Positions 7,795-16,026 of a stretch of DNA of 56,165 nucleotides are shown here, piece after piece (within the stretch, counting starts at the first letter, position 1; every line of letters starts with the position of its first letter). The notes beneath the pieces are model-generated. The model made no database searches. It saw nothing but the letters and a program-made list of their open reading frames with translations, and was not told where the DNA came from. Position numbers and translations under genes: made by a program. This DNA is from Pseudomonadales bacterium (lineage in GTDB: Bacteria > Pseudomonadota > Gammaproteobacteria > Pseudomonadales > Pseudohongiellaceae), in NCBI GenBank assembly GCA_022822865.1, contig JAJDYJ010000074.1, forward strand, positions 1 to 56,165. The letters are read 5' to 3'.

Positions 7795-10229
7795 CTTTCA
7801 AGCATATTGGCCGGGATTTCACTCCTCCCGATGTCGAAGGCAAGGTGACCGGCGCCGCGAGATACGTGGAAGACTTTCAGCCCGAAGGCCTGGTTTACGC
7901 CAGACTCTACACCAGCCCGATGCCAAGCGGCCGGGTGGTCAATATCGACGCCCGTCAGGCCCTGCGCATGGATGGGGTGCTCGGCATCATTACCGCCGCC
8001 GACCTGCCGCCGTCGAGCGCGCCGGACAACCCCATGCTCGCGTCCGAAGACGTCACCTACATCGGCCAGCCGATCCTGGCGGTGGCCGCGACGACCGACG
8101 CCATCGCGGAAGAGGCCCTGGGCAGAATCCGGGTGGATTTCGAGCGCCGTGACTTCGTCACCGACCCGCTGGAATCGCTTGCCGAAGGCGGTCCCGACGC
8201 CTATCCGGACGGCAATGTGTTGCGGCAGGCGGCGCCGCTGGCGGACGAGAACGCGACGATTCGCGGCGGCATTTCCCGCATCAAGTGGCCCGCCGCCGAG
8301 GTGGAGAAATTCCGTCGCGGCGAGGAACCCCAAGGCGTGGAATTCGCCGACGGCTGGACCTATGGCGAACTCGAGGCCGGATTCGCCGAAAGCGAGGTCA
8401 TCGTCGAGGAATCCTTCGTTACCGCCGGTACGCCGCATCATTGCCTCGAACCGCGCAGCAGCATGGCGTACTGGGAAAACGGCAAGTGCTATTTCTACGG
8501 CTCCCTGCAAAGCCAGAGCGCGGTCAACGAAGGCCTGGCGGAAATGCTGGGAATCGAACCGGAAAATCTCTGTGTCATCGCCGAGAACGCCGGCGGTGGC
8601 TTCGGCTCCAAGGCCCGCGCCTATCCCGTCATGGGCGTTTGCGGACATTTCGCCCGCATGCTCAACCGTCCGGTGCAATTGCGCGTTACCCGCGAGGAAG
8701 AGTTCTACATCGGTGTCGGCCGGCCAGGCATGCAAGGCTGGATCAAGGCCGGCGTACGCGCCGACGGCACGGTAGCCGCCATGGACGTGATCATCATCAG
8801 CGACGGCGGGCCGACCGGCCGCAACAGCGCGTCGGCGTCGGCCCAGCACCTGTCCGTGGTCTATACGCCAACCGCCATGCGGCTGCGCAATATACCCGTG
8901 TTTACCAACACGGCGCCGAGAGGCGCGCAACGCGGCCCCGGCCAGAACGAAATGTCGGCGGCGATCGCGCCGATCATGGACAAGGCCGCGCGCGGATTGG
9001 GCATGGACCGCGTCGCTCTGCGCCGGATCAATGCTCCCCATAGCGAATCGCCCGTCTACGAGAATCGCGGACCCGTGACGAGCGCCTTCCTCGGCGAAGC
9101 GCTGGACATGGCCTCGGAAATGTTCGACTGGGAAGGCCGCCAGGCCCGCTCGGGGCAGCGCAACGGCAGCAAGGTGCGCGGCCTCGGCGTGGGACTCGGC
9201 TACCATTCCGCCGGCAACAACGGCTATGACGGCCTGGTTCGCATCGCCCCCGACGGCAGGGTTTACCTGCATAGCGGCGTCGGTAATCTGGGGACCTACT
9301 CCTACGCGGCTACTACCCGCGCCGCGGCGGAAGTGCTGCAGGTTCCCTGGGAGAACTGCGAGATCGTGTGCGGCAATACCGACCTGCATCTGCCGAACAG
9401 TTCGGTCCAGGGCGGCAGCAACACGATTTTCACCCATACCCGGGCCAACTGGGTGGCGGCGGAAGACGCCGTGGCCAAGTTGAAGGAAATCGCCGCCATG
9501 CAATTCGGCGGCGAAGCGGCGGAGTACGAAATCGACGGCGCGCGGGTATTCCGGGCGGACAACGCCGACCAGGAATTGACCTATGGCGAGGCGGCGGCGC
9601 TGGCGATCGAGGCCGGCGGCAGATACAGCGGCGAGGAATATCCCGACGATATCCATCCGATCACCCGGCGCGCCGTGCAGGGTGTGGCGGGCAGCGGTCT
9701 GATCGGCGTCGCCAGGGACAACCTGCCCAAGCGCGGCATTGCGCCCGGATTATGCGTCGGCATGGTCGAGATCGACGTCGACCTGGAAACCGGCAAGATC
9801 GACCTGCTCGATTTCGCCGCGGTGGCGGATTGCGGCACCATCGTGCATCCCAAGGGATTGTCGCAGCAAATCAACGGCGGCGCCGTCTGGGGATTCGGCA
9901 TGGCCGCCAGCGAACGCCATGTCTATGATCCGCAAAACGCGCTGCCGGCTGGGGTCGGTTTCTATCAGGCCAAGTTGCCGACGATCCTGGACGTGCCTTC
10001 GGTAATGCACAACGGCGCCGTGGACATCCCTGATCCGGACAATCCGGCGGGCGCCAGAGGCGTCGGCGAACCGTCACAGGGCTGTGCGGTGGCGGCAGTC
10101 GCCAGCGCCATTTCCGATGCATTGGGCGGACACCTGTTCAATCGTGTGCCGGTCACTCCCGACATGATCGTCAACCATGCGCACGGCAGCGAACAGGAAG
10201 CGCGTCTGCTCGCGTTGAACACATTCTGA
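7791..10229 (+). CDS. xanthine dehydrogenase-family molybdopterin-binding subunit
   Basis: An 812-residue catalytic subunit of the aldehyde oxidase/xanthine dehydrogenase family. It would hydroxylate an aldehyde or N-heterocycle at a molybdenum cofactor. Visible motifs include GGGFGSKARAYP (Moco domain glycine-rich loop), APRGAQRGPGQNE and, near the C terminus, GVGEPSQG with the conserved catalytic glutamate. It lacks its own signal peptide, which fits export by hitch-hiking on the Tat signal of the Fe-S subunit. The CO dehydrogenase active-site loop AYRGAGR is not present, so it is not a classical CoxL. Substrate cannot be told from sequence; isoquinoline 1-oxidoreductase-like or aldehyde dehydrogenase activity are options. 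Confidence 0.92.
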   Translation: MTFKHIGRDFTPPDVEGKVTGAARYVEDFQPEGLVYARLYTSPMPSGRVVNIDARQALRMDGVLGIITAADLPPSSAPDNPMLASEDVTYIGQPILAVAATTDAIAEEALGRIRVDFERRDFVTDPLESLAEGGPDAYPDGNVLRQAAPLADENATIRGGISRIKWPAAEVEKFRRGEEPQGVEFADGWTYGELEAGFAESEVIVEESFVTAGTPHHCLEPRSSMAYWENGKCYFYGSLQSQSAVNEGLAEMLGIEPENLCVIAENAGGGFGSKARAYPVMGVCGHFARMLNRPVQLRVTREEEFYIGVGRPGMQGWIKAGVRADGTVAAMDVIIISDGGPTGRNSASASAQHLSVVYTPTAMRLRNIPVFTNTAPRGAQRGPGQNEMSAAIAPIMDKAARGLGMDRVALRRINAPHSESPVYENRGPVTSAFLGEALDMASEMFDWEGRQARSGQRNGSKVRGLGVGLGYHSAGNNGYDGLVRIAPDGRVYLHSGVGNLGTYSYAATTRAAAEVLQVPWENCEIVCGNTDLHLPNSSVQGGSNTIFTHTRANWVAAEDAVAKLKEIAAMQFGGEAAEYEIDGARVFRADNADQELTYGEAAALAIEAGGRYSGEEYPDDIHPITRRAVQGVAGSGLIGVARDNLPKRGIAPGLCVGMVEIDVDLETGKIDLLDFAAVADCGTIVHPKGLSQQINGGAVWGFGMAASERHVYDPQNALPAGVGFYQAKLPTILDVPSVMHNGAVDIPDPDNPAGARGVGEPSQGCAVAAVASAISDALGGHLFNRVPVTPDMIVNHAHGSEQEARLLALNTF

Positions 10230-10243
10230 TAAGGAGCGTTTGC

Positions 10244-10684
10244 ATGCCCTACTGGCTTTGGATGTCCGCCGGCATCGCGCTGATGATAGTCGAGGTTTTC
10301 ATCGGCAGCTTTTTCGTATTCTGGTTCGGTCTCGCCGCGGTGCTGGTCGGCTTCGTCGTGCTGCTCGTTCCCCAACTCGCGGTCGCGGCGCAGATCACGA
10401 TCTGGGCATTGTTGTCCGGCGCGCTTGCGCTGAGCTGGTTCAGGTATATCAAACCGCTCTCAAGGGACAGGACCAAGGCGGGCCTGTCCCGCGAGGCATT
10501 GATCGGCCAGGTCGGCCAGGTATTGAAGCCGCCCACCGGCGCGGCCCGCGGCACGATCCGTTTTCCGGCGCCGGTTCTCGGCTCGGACGAGTGGCAGATC
10601 CTGTCCGAAGACCCTCTCGCCATGGGCGATCGGGCCCATGTAACCGATCTGTCGGGCAACGCCCTGATCGTAAGGAAAATGTAA
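10244..10684 (+). CDS. NfeD-like membrane protein
   Basis: A 146-residue protein with three N-terminal hydrophobic segments (about 5-25, 28-45 and 48-66) followed by a small OB-fold domain containing LIGQVGQVLKPPTGAARG. This is the short NfeD type that is almost always paired with an SPFH (stomatin/slipin) gene. AAGGAG sits well before the ATG. It lies 14 bases after the molybdenum hydroxylase gene and 13 before the SPFH gene. In the family these pairs form large membrane scaffolds that affect membrane-protein quality and fluidity; the cargo here is unknown. Confidence 0.9.
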   Translation: MPYWLWMSAGIALMIVEVFIGSFFVFWFGLAAVLVGFVVLLVPQLAVAAQITIWALLSGALALSWFRYIKPLSRDRTKAGLSREALIGQVGQVLKPPTGAARGTIRFPAPVLGSDEWQILSEDPLAMGDRAHVTDLSGNALIVRKM

Positions 10685-10697
10685 GGAGATTTTGCAC

Positions 10698-11570
10698 GTG
10701 AATATTTCACCGGGATTGATTCTTTCGATAGTCGTACTCCTGTTCCTGCTGGTTACGCTGGCCCAGGGCGTGAGGCAGGTGCCCCAGGGCTACAAATGGG
10801 TCGTGCAGCGGCTCGGCAAGTATCACAGTTCGCTCATGCCGGGACTGAATTTCATCATCCCGTATATCGACGCCGTCGCCTTCCGGGTCACTACCAAGGA
10901 CATCGTGCTCGACATTCCCTCCCAGGAAGTCATCACCAAGGACAACGCGGTGCTGATAACCAACGCCGTGGCATACATCAATATCGTCAATCCCGAAAAA
11001 GCGGTATACGGCGTCGAGAACTACGAAATCGCCATCCAGACCCTGGTGCAGACATCGCTGCGCTCGATCATCGGTGAAATGAGCCTCGACGACGCGCTGT
11101 CCTCGCGCGACCACATCAAGGCCAAGTTGAAGGCCGCGATTTCCGACGACATCGCCGACTGGGGCATCACGCTCAAGACCGTCGAGATCCAGGACATCAA
11201 TCCCTCCCCGACCATGCAGCAGGCAATGGAAGAGCAGGCCGCGGCGGAGCGCGCCCGGCGGGCGACGGTGACTCGCGCCGACGGCGAGAAGCAGGCGGCG
11301 ATCCTGCAGGCCGAAGGCGAACTCGAAGCGTCCAAGCGCGAGGCGGAAGCCCAGGTCATTCTGGCGGAAGCGAGCAAGAAAGCGATCACCCTGGTTACCG
11401 AGGCGATCGGCGAGAAGGAAATGCCCGTGGTCTACCTGCTTGGTGAACGCTACATCAATTCGCTGCAACAGCTCTCCGGATCCGAGAACGCCAAGTTTCT
11501 CGTCTTCCCGGCCGACGTTCCCAATGCCTTGCGCGGCCTGATGGGCAGCGGCAAGCCGGGCGCATCCTGA
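10698..11570 (+). CDS. SPFH/band 7 (slipin, QmcA-like) membrane scaffold protein
   Basis: 290 residues. An N-terminal membrane anchor (about 5-20) is followed by an SPFH domain with VPQGYKWVVQRLGKYH, PGLNFIIP and the conserved NAVAYINIVNPEKAVYGVENY region (split here by the usual family spacing). A long helical tail rich in Ala and Glu follows (about 185-240), typical of oligomerising slipins. GTG 10698 is preferred: AAGGAGA lies 8 bases upstream, whereas the TTG at 10692 is too close. It is tightly linked to the NfeD gene, its usual partner. Its place between a molybdenum hydroxylase and a selenoprotein module is unusual. Confidence 0.9.
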   Translation: MNISPGLILSIVVLLFLLVTLAQGVRQVPQGYKWVVQRLGKYHSSLMPGLNFIIPYIDAVAFRVTTKDIVLDIPSQEVITKDNAVLITNAVAYINIVNPEKAVYGVENYEIAIQTLVQTSLRSIIGEMSLDDALSSRDHIKAKLKAAISDDIADWGITLKTVEIQDINPSPTMQQAMEEQAAAERARRATVTRADGEKQAAILQAEGELEASKREAEAQVILAEASKKAITLVTEAIGEKEMPVVYLLGERYINSLQQLSGSENAKFLVFPADVPNALRGLMGSGKPGAS

Positions 11571-11581
11571 AGCGGAGCCTG

Positions 11582-11908
11582 ATGCCGGCACAGGCAAGCA
11601 TAGAGGACAGATCGTTCCTTGCCCGGCTGCTGGCCGGGGAATACGGTCTCGCGATCACCTATTGGGCCTTGTATTTTCTCGGCGCGGGACTATTCTTCGT
11701 GTTCGGCAGCCGCGCCGTGGACCGGGACGAATGGCTGTTCTATTTCATCGAACTGTTCGCCCAACTGGGTTATACCGTCGTGCTGATCGTCGCGATCCGC
11801 GCGGCATACAAGGGTCCGCAATTGTGGAAAGTGGTATCGCGCACCTCGTCGGTATTCATGATCATCAACATCCTGACAGGCATTTGCACCCTGGGATTCA
11901 TTTACTGA
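11582..11908 (+). CDS. small three-segment membrane protein of unknown function
   Basis: A 108-residue protein that I do not recognise. It has three hydrophobic stretches (about 22-42, 52-72 and 88-107) with charged connecting loops, so it is probably an inner-membrane protein. It starts 11 bases after the SPFH gene and ends 40 bases before the next gene, within the same run of co-directional genes. No catalytic motif is visible. By position it may belong to the NfeD/SPFH scaffold or anchor the downstream redox proteins. Confidence 0.65.
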   Translation: MPAQASIEDRSFLARLLAGEYGLAITYWALYFLGAGLFFVFGSRAVDRDEWLFYFIELFAQLGYTVVLIVAIRAAYKGPQLWKVVSRTSSVFMIINILTGICTLGFIY

Positions 11909-11948
11909 ACAATCCCGCCATCGAACAGCTTCCGTTACGGAGAACGCA

Positions 11949-13367
11949 TTGACCACACGTTATGCGCTGGTAGTCAAGAAGGACTGCCCCACATGTACCT
12001 TGATCGAACCGCTCGTTCCAACGCTCGCGCGGCAGCTCGACGGCGGCCTGTCGGTTTACGTCCAGGACGACCCGGCTTTTCCGGGCAACTTCGACGCCAT
12101 CGATGACCGCGATCTGGATTTCTCCTGGCGCAACGAAATCGAGATCGTTCCGACCTTGCTCCGCGGCGATGGCGGCGGCAGCGAGCGAGTCATCGGCTGG
12201 GACCGGGCCGAATGGCGGGAGTTTACCGGCATCGGCGCCCTGGGCGAGGAACTCGCGCCGCACCGGCCGGGCTGCGGTTCGCGCACGCTCGATCCGGGCA
12301 TGCCGGAAAAACTGGCTGCGCGTCATGCCGAATTCGGCGCGCGCAAGGTCGGTCTCGCAGCAGCCGAAGACGACATGGAGACTTGCTTCGAGCGCGGCTG
12401 GACCGACGGCCTTCCGGTCGTGCCGCCCACGCCGGAACGCGTCCTGCGCATGCTTGGCGGTTCGGGTCGCCAGGCCGGCGAAGTCATCGGCGAAATTCCG
12501 CCGGACCGGGTTCCCTGCACGATCGAGAAACTGGCGATCAACGCGGTCATGGCCGGCTGCAAGCCGGAGTATTTCCCGCTGGTCATCGCCGCGGTGGAAG
12601 CCGCGCTCGACGATGTTTTCTGTATGCACGGCCTGCTTTGCACGACCTATTTTTCTTCGCCGGTAGTCATCGTCAACGGCCCGGCAGCGACCCAGACCAA
12701 CATGAATTCCGGCGTCAACGCCCTCGGCCAGGGCAATCGCGCCAACGCCACCATCGGCCGCGCGCTGCAATTGATTATCCGCAACGTCGGCGGCGGTGTT
12801 CCCGGCGGCATCGACCGCGCGGCGATGGGCAATCCCGGCAAGTACACCTATTGTTTCGCCGAAGACGAATCCGATGCGGACTGGCCAAGTCTGGCCATGG
12901 ACCGCGGCTTCGCGCGGGAAGATTCGGTGGTGAGCCTGTTTGCCGGAGAAGGCCTTCAGGGGATCGTCGACCAGCAGTCGCGCGCGCCCGAATCGCTGGC
13001 AGGCAGCTTCGCCGCGAGCCTGCGCACGCTGGTGCATTACAAGCTGTTCGGCATGGCGGACGCAATCCTGGTAGTCAGCCCGGAACATCGCCGGGTGTTG
13101 CGCGAAGGCGGCTGGTCCAAGGCCGATTTGCGCGAGGCCTTGTATGATCGCTTGCAGGCGCCGGGGCGTGAGATCATGCGCGGCGCCGACGGCATAGCCG
13201 AAGGCATGCCCGAACGTTTCCGCGAAAAAACGCTGCACAAATTTCGCGACGGTGGTCTGCATATCGTCAGCCTCGGCGGCACGGCGGGCATGTTTTCGGC
13301 GATAATCGGCGGCTGGGTGGCCTCCGGCGAAAGAGGGAGCCAAATGGTTTCCCGCAGAATAGAATGA
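11949..13367 (+). CDS. thioredoxin-like CxxC protein linked to the UGSC selenoprotein
   Basis: 472 residues, no signal peptide. Residues 1 to about 105 look like a thioredoxin fold: CPTC at residues 13-16 after a short strand and a cis-proline candidate in IEIVPTLLR (Pro68). The larger C-terminal part (about 135-472) contains conserved-looking patches such as LGQGNRANATIGRA, GGGVPGGIDR and NPGKYTYC, and many cysteines (109, 146, 190, 204, 225, 231, 302); I cannot assign it to a named enzyme family. The start is TTG 11949 with GGAGA five bases upstream. It ends 25 bases before the UGSC selenoprotein gene. I infer that it is its redox partner, with CPTC reducing the Sec/Cys centre. Confidence 0.75.
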   Translation: MTTRYALVVKKDCPTCTLIEPLVPTLARQLDGGLSVYVQDDPAFPGNFDAIDDRDLDFSWRNEIEIVPTLLRGDGGGSERVIGWDRAEWREFTGIGALGEELAPHRPGCGSRTLDPGMPEKLAARHAEFGARKVGLAAAEDDMETCFERGWTDGLPVVPPTPERVLRMLGGSGRQAGEVIGEIPPDRVPCTIEKLAINAVMAGCKPEYFPLVIAAVEAALDDVFCMHGLLCTTYFSSPVVIVNGPAATQTNMNSGVNALGQGNRANATIGRALQLIIRNVGGGVPGGIDRAAMGNPGKYTYCFAEDESDADWPSLAMDRGFAREDSVVSLFAGEGLQGIVDQQSRAPESLAGSFAASLRTLVHYKLFGMADAILVVSPEHRRVLREGGWSKADLREALYDRLQAPGREIMRGADGIAEGMPERFREKTLHKFRDGGLHIVSLGGTAGMFSAIIGGWVASGERGSQMVSRRIE

Positions 13368-13392
13368 GTTTCCCCGAGACGGAGAGGCAATC

Positions 13393-13911
13393 ATGAACCA
13401 GACGACATTGCTCGACCCCACGGCAGAATTGCGGCCGGTGGAGCGCCAGTTGAGACCGAGGCTCGCAAGCCTGGCGGGCGCCACCGTCGGCCTGCTCGAT
13501 ATTTCCAAGCCGCGGGGCAAGGTATTCCTCGACGAAGTGGAATCCTTGCTCGCGGAACAGGGAGCGACAGTCAAACGTTACGCCAAGCCCACTTTTGCCC
13601 GGGTCGCGCCGGCCTCGCTGATGCAGCAAATCGGCGCCGAATGCGACGCGGTGGTCGAAGGATTAGCAGACTGAGGCTCCTGCACGTCGTGCAGTTTGCA
13701 TGACATGCTCGACCTCGAAAGCCGGGGCTTGCCGGCGGGATTTGTCGCATCCTGCGAATTCGAAGGCGCCGCCGCGGCCCAGGGCAGATCGCTCGGCATC
13801 GCGCCGAAAAGCGTGTTCGTGCCGCATCCGATCCAGGACCGGACCGATGCCGAAATGGCCGAACTGGCCCGCGCCGCGATCGACGACATTCGCGCCCTGA
13901 TCGCCGAATAA
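13393..13911 (+). CDS. UGSC-family selenoprotein (in-frame TGA = selenocysteine)
   Basis: The reading frame from ATG 13393 meets TGA at 13672-13674 and continues in the same frame to TAA at 13909-13911. Reading the TGA as selenocysteine gives 172 residues with Sec94 in the motif U-G-S-C-T-S-C (94-100), which defines the UGSC family of (seleno)proteins. Both halves match that family: the DPTAELRPVE opening, LLDISKPRGKVFLDE, ECDAVVEGLAD before Sec, and LESRGLPAGFV and VPHPIQD after it. The motif also resembles the U-G-T-C-T-R-C site of glycine reductase GrdB. GGAGAGG precedes the start. Function is unknown; a Sec-based reductase or redox enzyme is inferred. A stop plus a second gene starting near 13696 is a poorer reading because it splits the motif. 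Confidence 0.9.
13675..13723 (+). promoter_or_regulatory. candidate bacterial SECIS element
   Basis: Two hairpins follow the TGA codon inside the coding sequence. The first is CTGCAC-GTC-GTGCAG (13680-13694) with a 3-base loop starting 11 bases after the TGA. The second is GCAT-GAC-ATGC (13698-13708) with its loop 27 bases after the TGA, a more usual distance for bacterial SECIS loops. Both loops begin with G, as bacterial SECIS loops usually need. A basal stem of GGCT (13675-13678) with AGCC (13720-13723) could enclose them. Which fold is used cannot be told without structure prediction. Confidence 0.5.
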
Positions 13912-13944
13912 ATTTTTTTAATCACAATCCAGACGGAGTACAGC

Positions 13945-15129
13945 ATGACAACCGAGGCAGTAATCGTATCCACCGCCAGAACCCCCATCGGCAAGGCCTA
14001 CCGGGGCGCATTCAATGACACCGACGCGCCGTCCATGGCCGGCCACGCCATTGCGGCGGCGGTGGAACGGGCCGGAATCGAACCCGGCGAGGTGGACGAT
14101 GTAATCATGGGCTGCGCCATGCAGCAGGGATCGACCGGGCAGAACATCGGCCGCACGGCGGGAGTGGCCGCCGGCCTGCCTTCCTCCGTCGCCGGCATGA
14201 GCATCGACCGCCAATGCGCTTCCGGCATGATGGCGATCGCCACCGCCGCCAAGCAGATCGTGAACGACGGCATGCCGATCATGGTGGGCGGCGGAGTCGA
14301 ATCGATCAGCCTCGTGCAGAACGAACATCGCAACGGCTACCGGGCCCAGGACCCGCAAGTTCTCTCCCGTTCGGAACACGCATACATGTCCATGCTGGAA
14401 ACCGCCGAAGTCGTTTCGAAGCGCTACGGCGTCAGCCGCGAACAGCAGGACGAATTCGCCCTGCAAAGCCAGCAGCGCACCGCCGCCGCCCAGCAGGCGG
14501 GCAGGTTCGACGACGAGATCGTGCCGCTGCCGTCCACCATGTTGTACACGGACAAGGAAACCAAACAGCAGAGCAAGCATGAGGTCATGCTGGAAAAGGA
14601 CGAAGGCAACCGGCCCACGACCACGCTGGATGGGCTTACCGGCCTGCGCACGGTCTTTGAAGGCGGCGTCATAACCGCCGGCAACGCCAGCCAGTTATCC
14701 GACGGCGCCTCGGCATCGGTGCTGATGGACGCCAGGGTCGCCGAACGCAAGGGCCTGACCCCGCTTGGCGCCTATCGCGGCATGGCCGCCGCCGGTCTCG
14801 ACCCGGATGAAATGGGCATCGGCCCGATCTACGCCGTGCCCAAGTTGCTTGAGCGCTTCAATCTGAAAATGAACGACATCGACCTGTGGGAACTGAACGA
14901 GGCCTTCGCCGTGCAGGTCGTCTATTGCCGCGATCATCTCGGCATTCCCAACGAGTTGCTCAACGTCAACGGCGGCGCCATTTCCGTCGGTCACCCCTAT
15001 GGCATGAGCGGCGCCCGCCTCGTCGGCCACGCCCTCATCGAAGGCAAACGCCGCGGCGCGAAATACGTCGTCTGCACCATGTGCGTCGGCGGCGGCATGG
15101 GAGCCGCGGGACTGTTCGAGGTTTACTGA
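13945..15129 (+). CDS. thiolase (acetyl-CoA C-acyltransferase)
   Basis: A 394-residue thiolase of normal length. The N-terminal catalytic cysteine lies in [12 protein letters not shown] (Cys91 region), and the C-terminal motifs are [19 protein letters not shown] with the catalytic histidine and [13 protein letters not shown] with the second active-site cysteine. It cleaves 3-ketoacyl-CoA with CoA, or runs the reverse condensation. CGGAG precedes the ATG. It is the last of the eight co-directional genes starting at 7210, 33 bases after the selenoprotein. It would complete the acyl-CoA catabolic genes encoded at 39-56 kb, or act on the product of its own operon. Confidence 0.93.
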   Translation: MTTEAVIVSTARTPIGKAYRGAFNDTDAPSMAGHAIAAAVERAGIEPGEVDDVIMGCAMQQGSTGQNIGRTAGVAAGLPSSVAGMSIDRQCASGMMAIATAAKQIVNDGMPIMVGGGVESISLVQNEHRNGYRAQDPQVLSRSEHAYMSMLETAEVVSKRYGVSREQQDEFALQSQQRTAAAQQAGRFDDEIVPLPSTMLYTDKETKQQSKHEVMLEKDEGNRPTTTLDGLTGLRTVFEGGVITAGNASQLSDGASASVLMDARVAERKGLTPLGAYRGMAAAGLDPDEMGIGPIYAVPKLLERFNLKMNDIDLWELNEAFAVQVVYCRDHLGIPNELLNVNGGAISVGHPYGMSGARLVGHALIEGKRRGAKYVVCTMCVGGGMGAAGLFEVY

Positions 15130-15147
15130 TCGAGAGGGGAAACGACA

Positions 15148-16020
15148 GTGGAAGTCTTTTCCCCGGATCGGTTCAAGATTCTCTTCAACAAGAAGTGGGA
15201 CACGACAGGTCTCGCGGAGGCAACCGCACAGATTGACCGTGAGTTGCTGTTGCGTGAATTTACAGAACTGAGAAGAACTGCTCCACGAAGGGGGGAAAGA
15301 GAGAAGACGTACTTTAGCGACAAGAGAAACGGTTCGATTTCAACGCCCCAGCGCAAAGACGATTCACCCGCCGGAGACCGCAATCGGTTCGAGGAACACC
15401 TGGCGATGGCGCTATGGGGTCTCAATGCAAGTTGGCCCTGTGGCGGAGGTGAATCGTTTCGGCTCCTTGACTATCAATTTCCTCTCAAGTCGGCACAGGG
15501 CGATAAAGGGATCGGAAAGATCGATCTGCTGGGCCTGACCAACCGGGGAAGACTCATTGTCATCGAGCTGAAGGTTGCCTCACGTTCTCCCACCAACCGT
15601 GGGGAAACACCTGTTTCCACCCTTTTGCAGGGCTTGCGCTATGCCGCCATTGTTTACGCGAACCTGACATCCATTGCTTGTGAAATCCGGCAACGATTCG
15701 ACAATTCAATACTTGACGTCCCTCCGACTGTGCAGATTCTCGCCCCGAAATTATGGTGGGAAAGGTGGACCAATCTCGCTGATTCAACTCGCAGGAACGC
15801 AGGGGCATGGGAACCGGAGTTTATACGGCTAATCCGAGATATTGAGGAGCAAATCGGAATCACAATTGAATGTCTGGCGCTCGATGTCGATTACGGGGAC
15901 TTGGAGTATGGCACTGACTACCGCAGTCCGTGCCTTGCCAGAGCTCATGCAATTTTCCCCGTCTTACTGGATCAGGCGCAATTGTTTGGCCCGGCGCTTA
16001 TCCCGGTTGAGCAGGGTTGA
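15148..16020 (+). CDS. PD-(D/E)XK nuclease-like protein A
   Basis: 290 residues starting at GTG 15148. A PD-(D/E)XK core is visible: GKIDLLGL (Asp126), then IVIELK (Glu140, Lys142), then QGLRYAAIVYAN (Gln161 and a tyrosine), in the order and spacing seen in restriction-type nucleases. Glu82/Glu83 in a preceding helix may complete the metal site. I cannot name a family. The next gene, also nuclease-like, starts 6 bases after its stop, so the two are one unit. Codon use is less GC-biased than in the flanking thiolase, which points to transfer. Role in defence is inferred from island context. Confidence 0.7.
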   Translation: MEVFSPDRFKILFNKKWDTTGLAEATAQIDRELLLREFTELRRTAPRRGEREKTYFSDKRNGSISTPQRKDDSPAGDRNRFEEHLAMALWGLNASWPCGGGESFRLLDYQFPLKSAQGDKGIGKIDLLGLTNRGRLIVIELKVASRSPTNRGETPVSTLLQGLRYAAIVYANLTSIACEIRQRFDNSILDVPPTVQILAPKLWWERWTNLADSTRRNAGAWEPEFIRLIRDIEEQIGITIECLALDVDYGDLEYGTDYRSPCLARAHAIFPVLLDQAQLFGPALIPVEQG

Positions 16021-16026
16021 TCATCA

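Noticed and set aside
7752-9656. 634-residue minus-strand open frame across the molybdopterin subunit
   Set aside because: Antisense shadow caused by high GC; no ribosome binding site and no recognisable domain.
13696-13911. Independent 71-residue gene starting downstream of the TGA at 13672
   Set aside because: Same frame as the preceding ORF, no separate ribosome binding site, and the start would fall after the U-G-S-C motif. Read-through as selenocysteine explains both halves.
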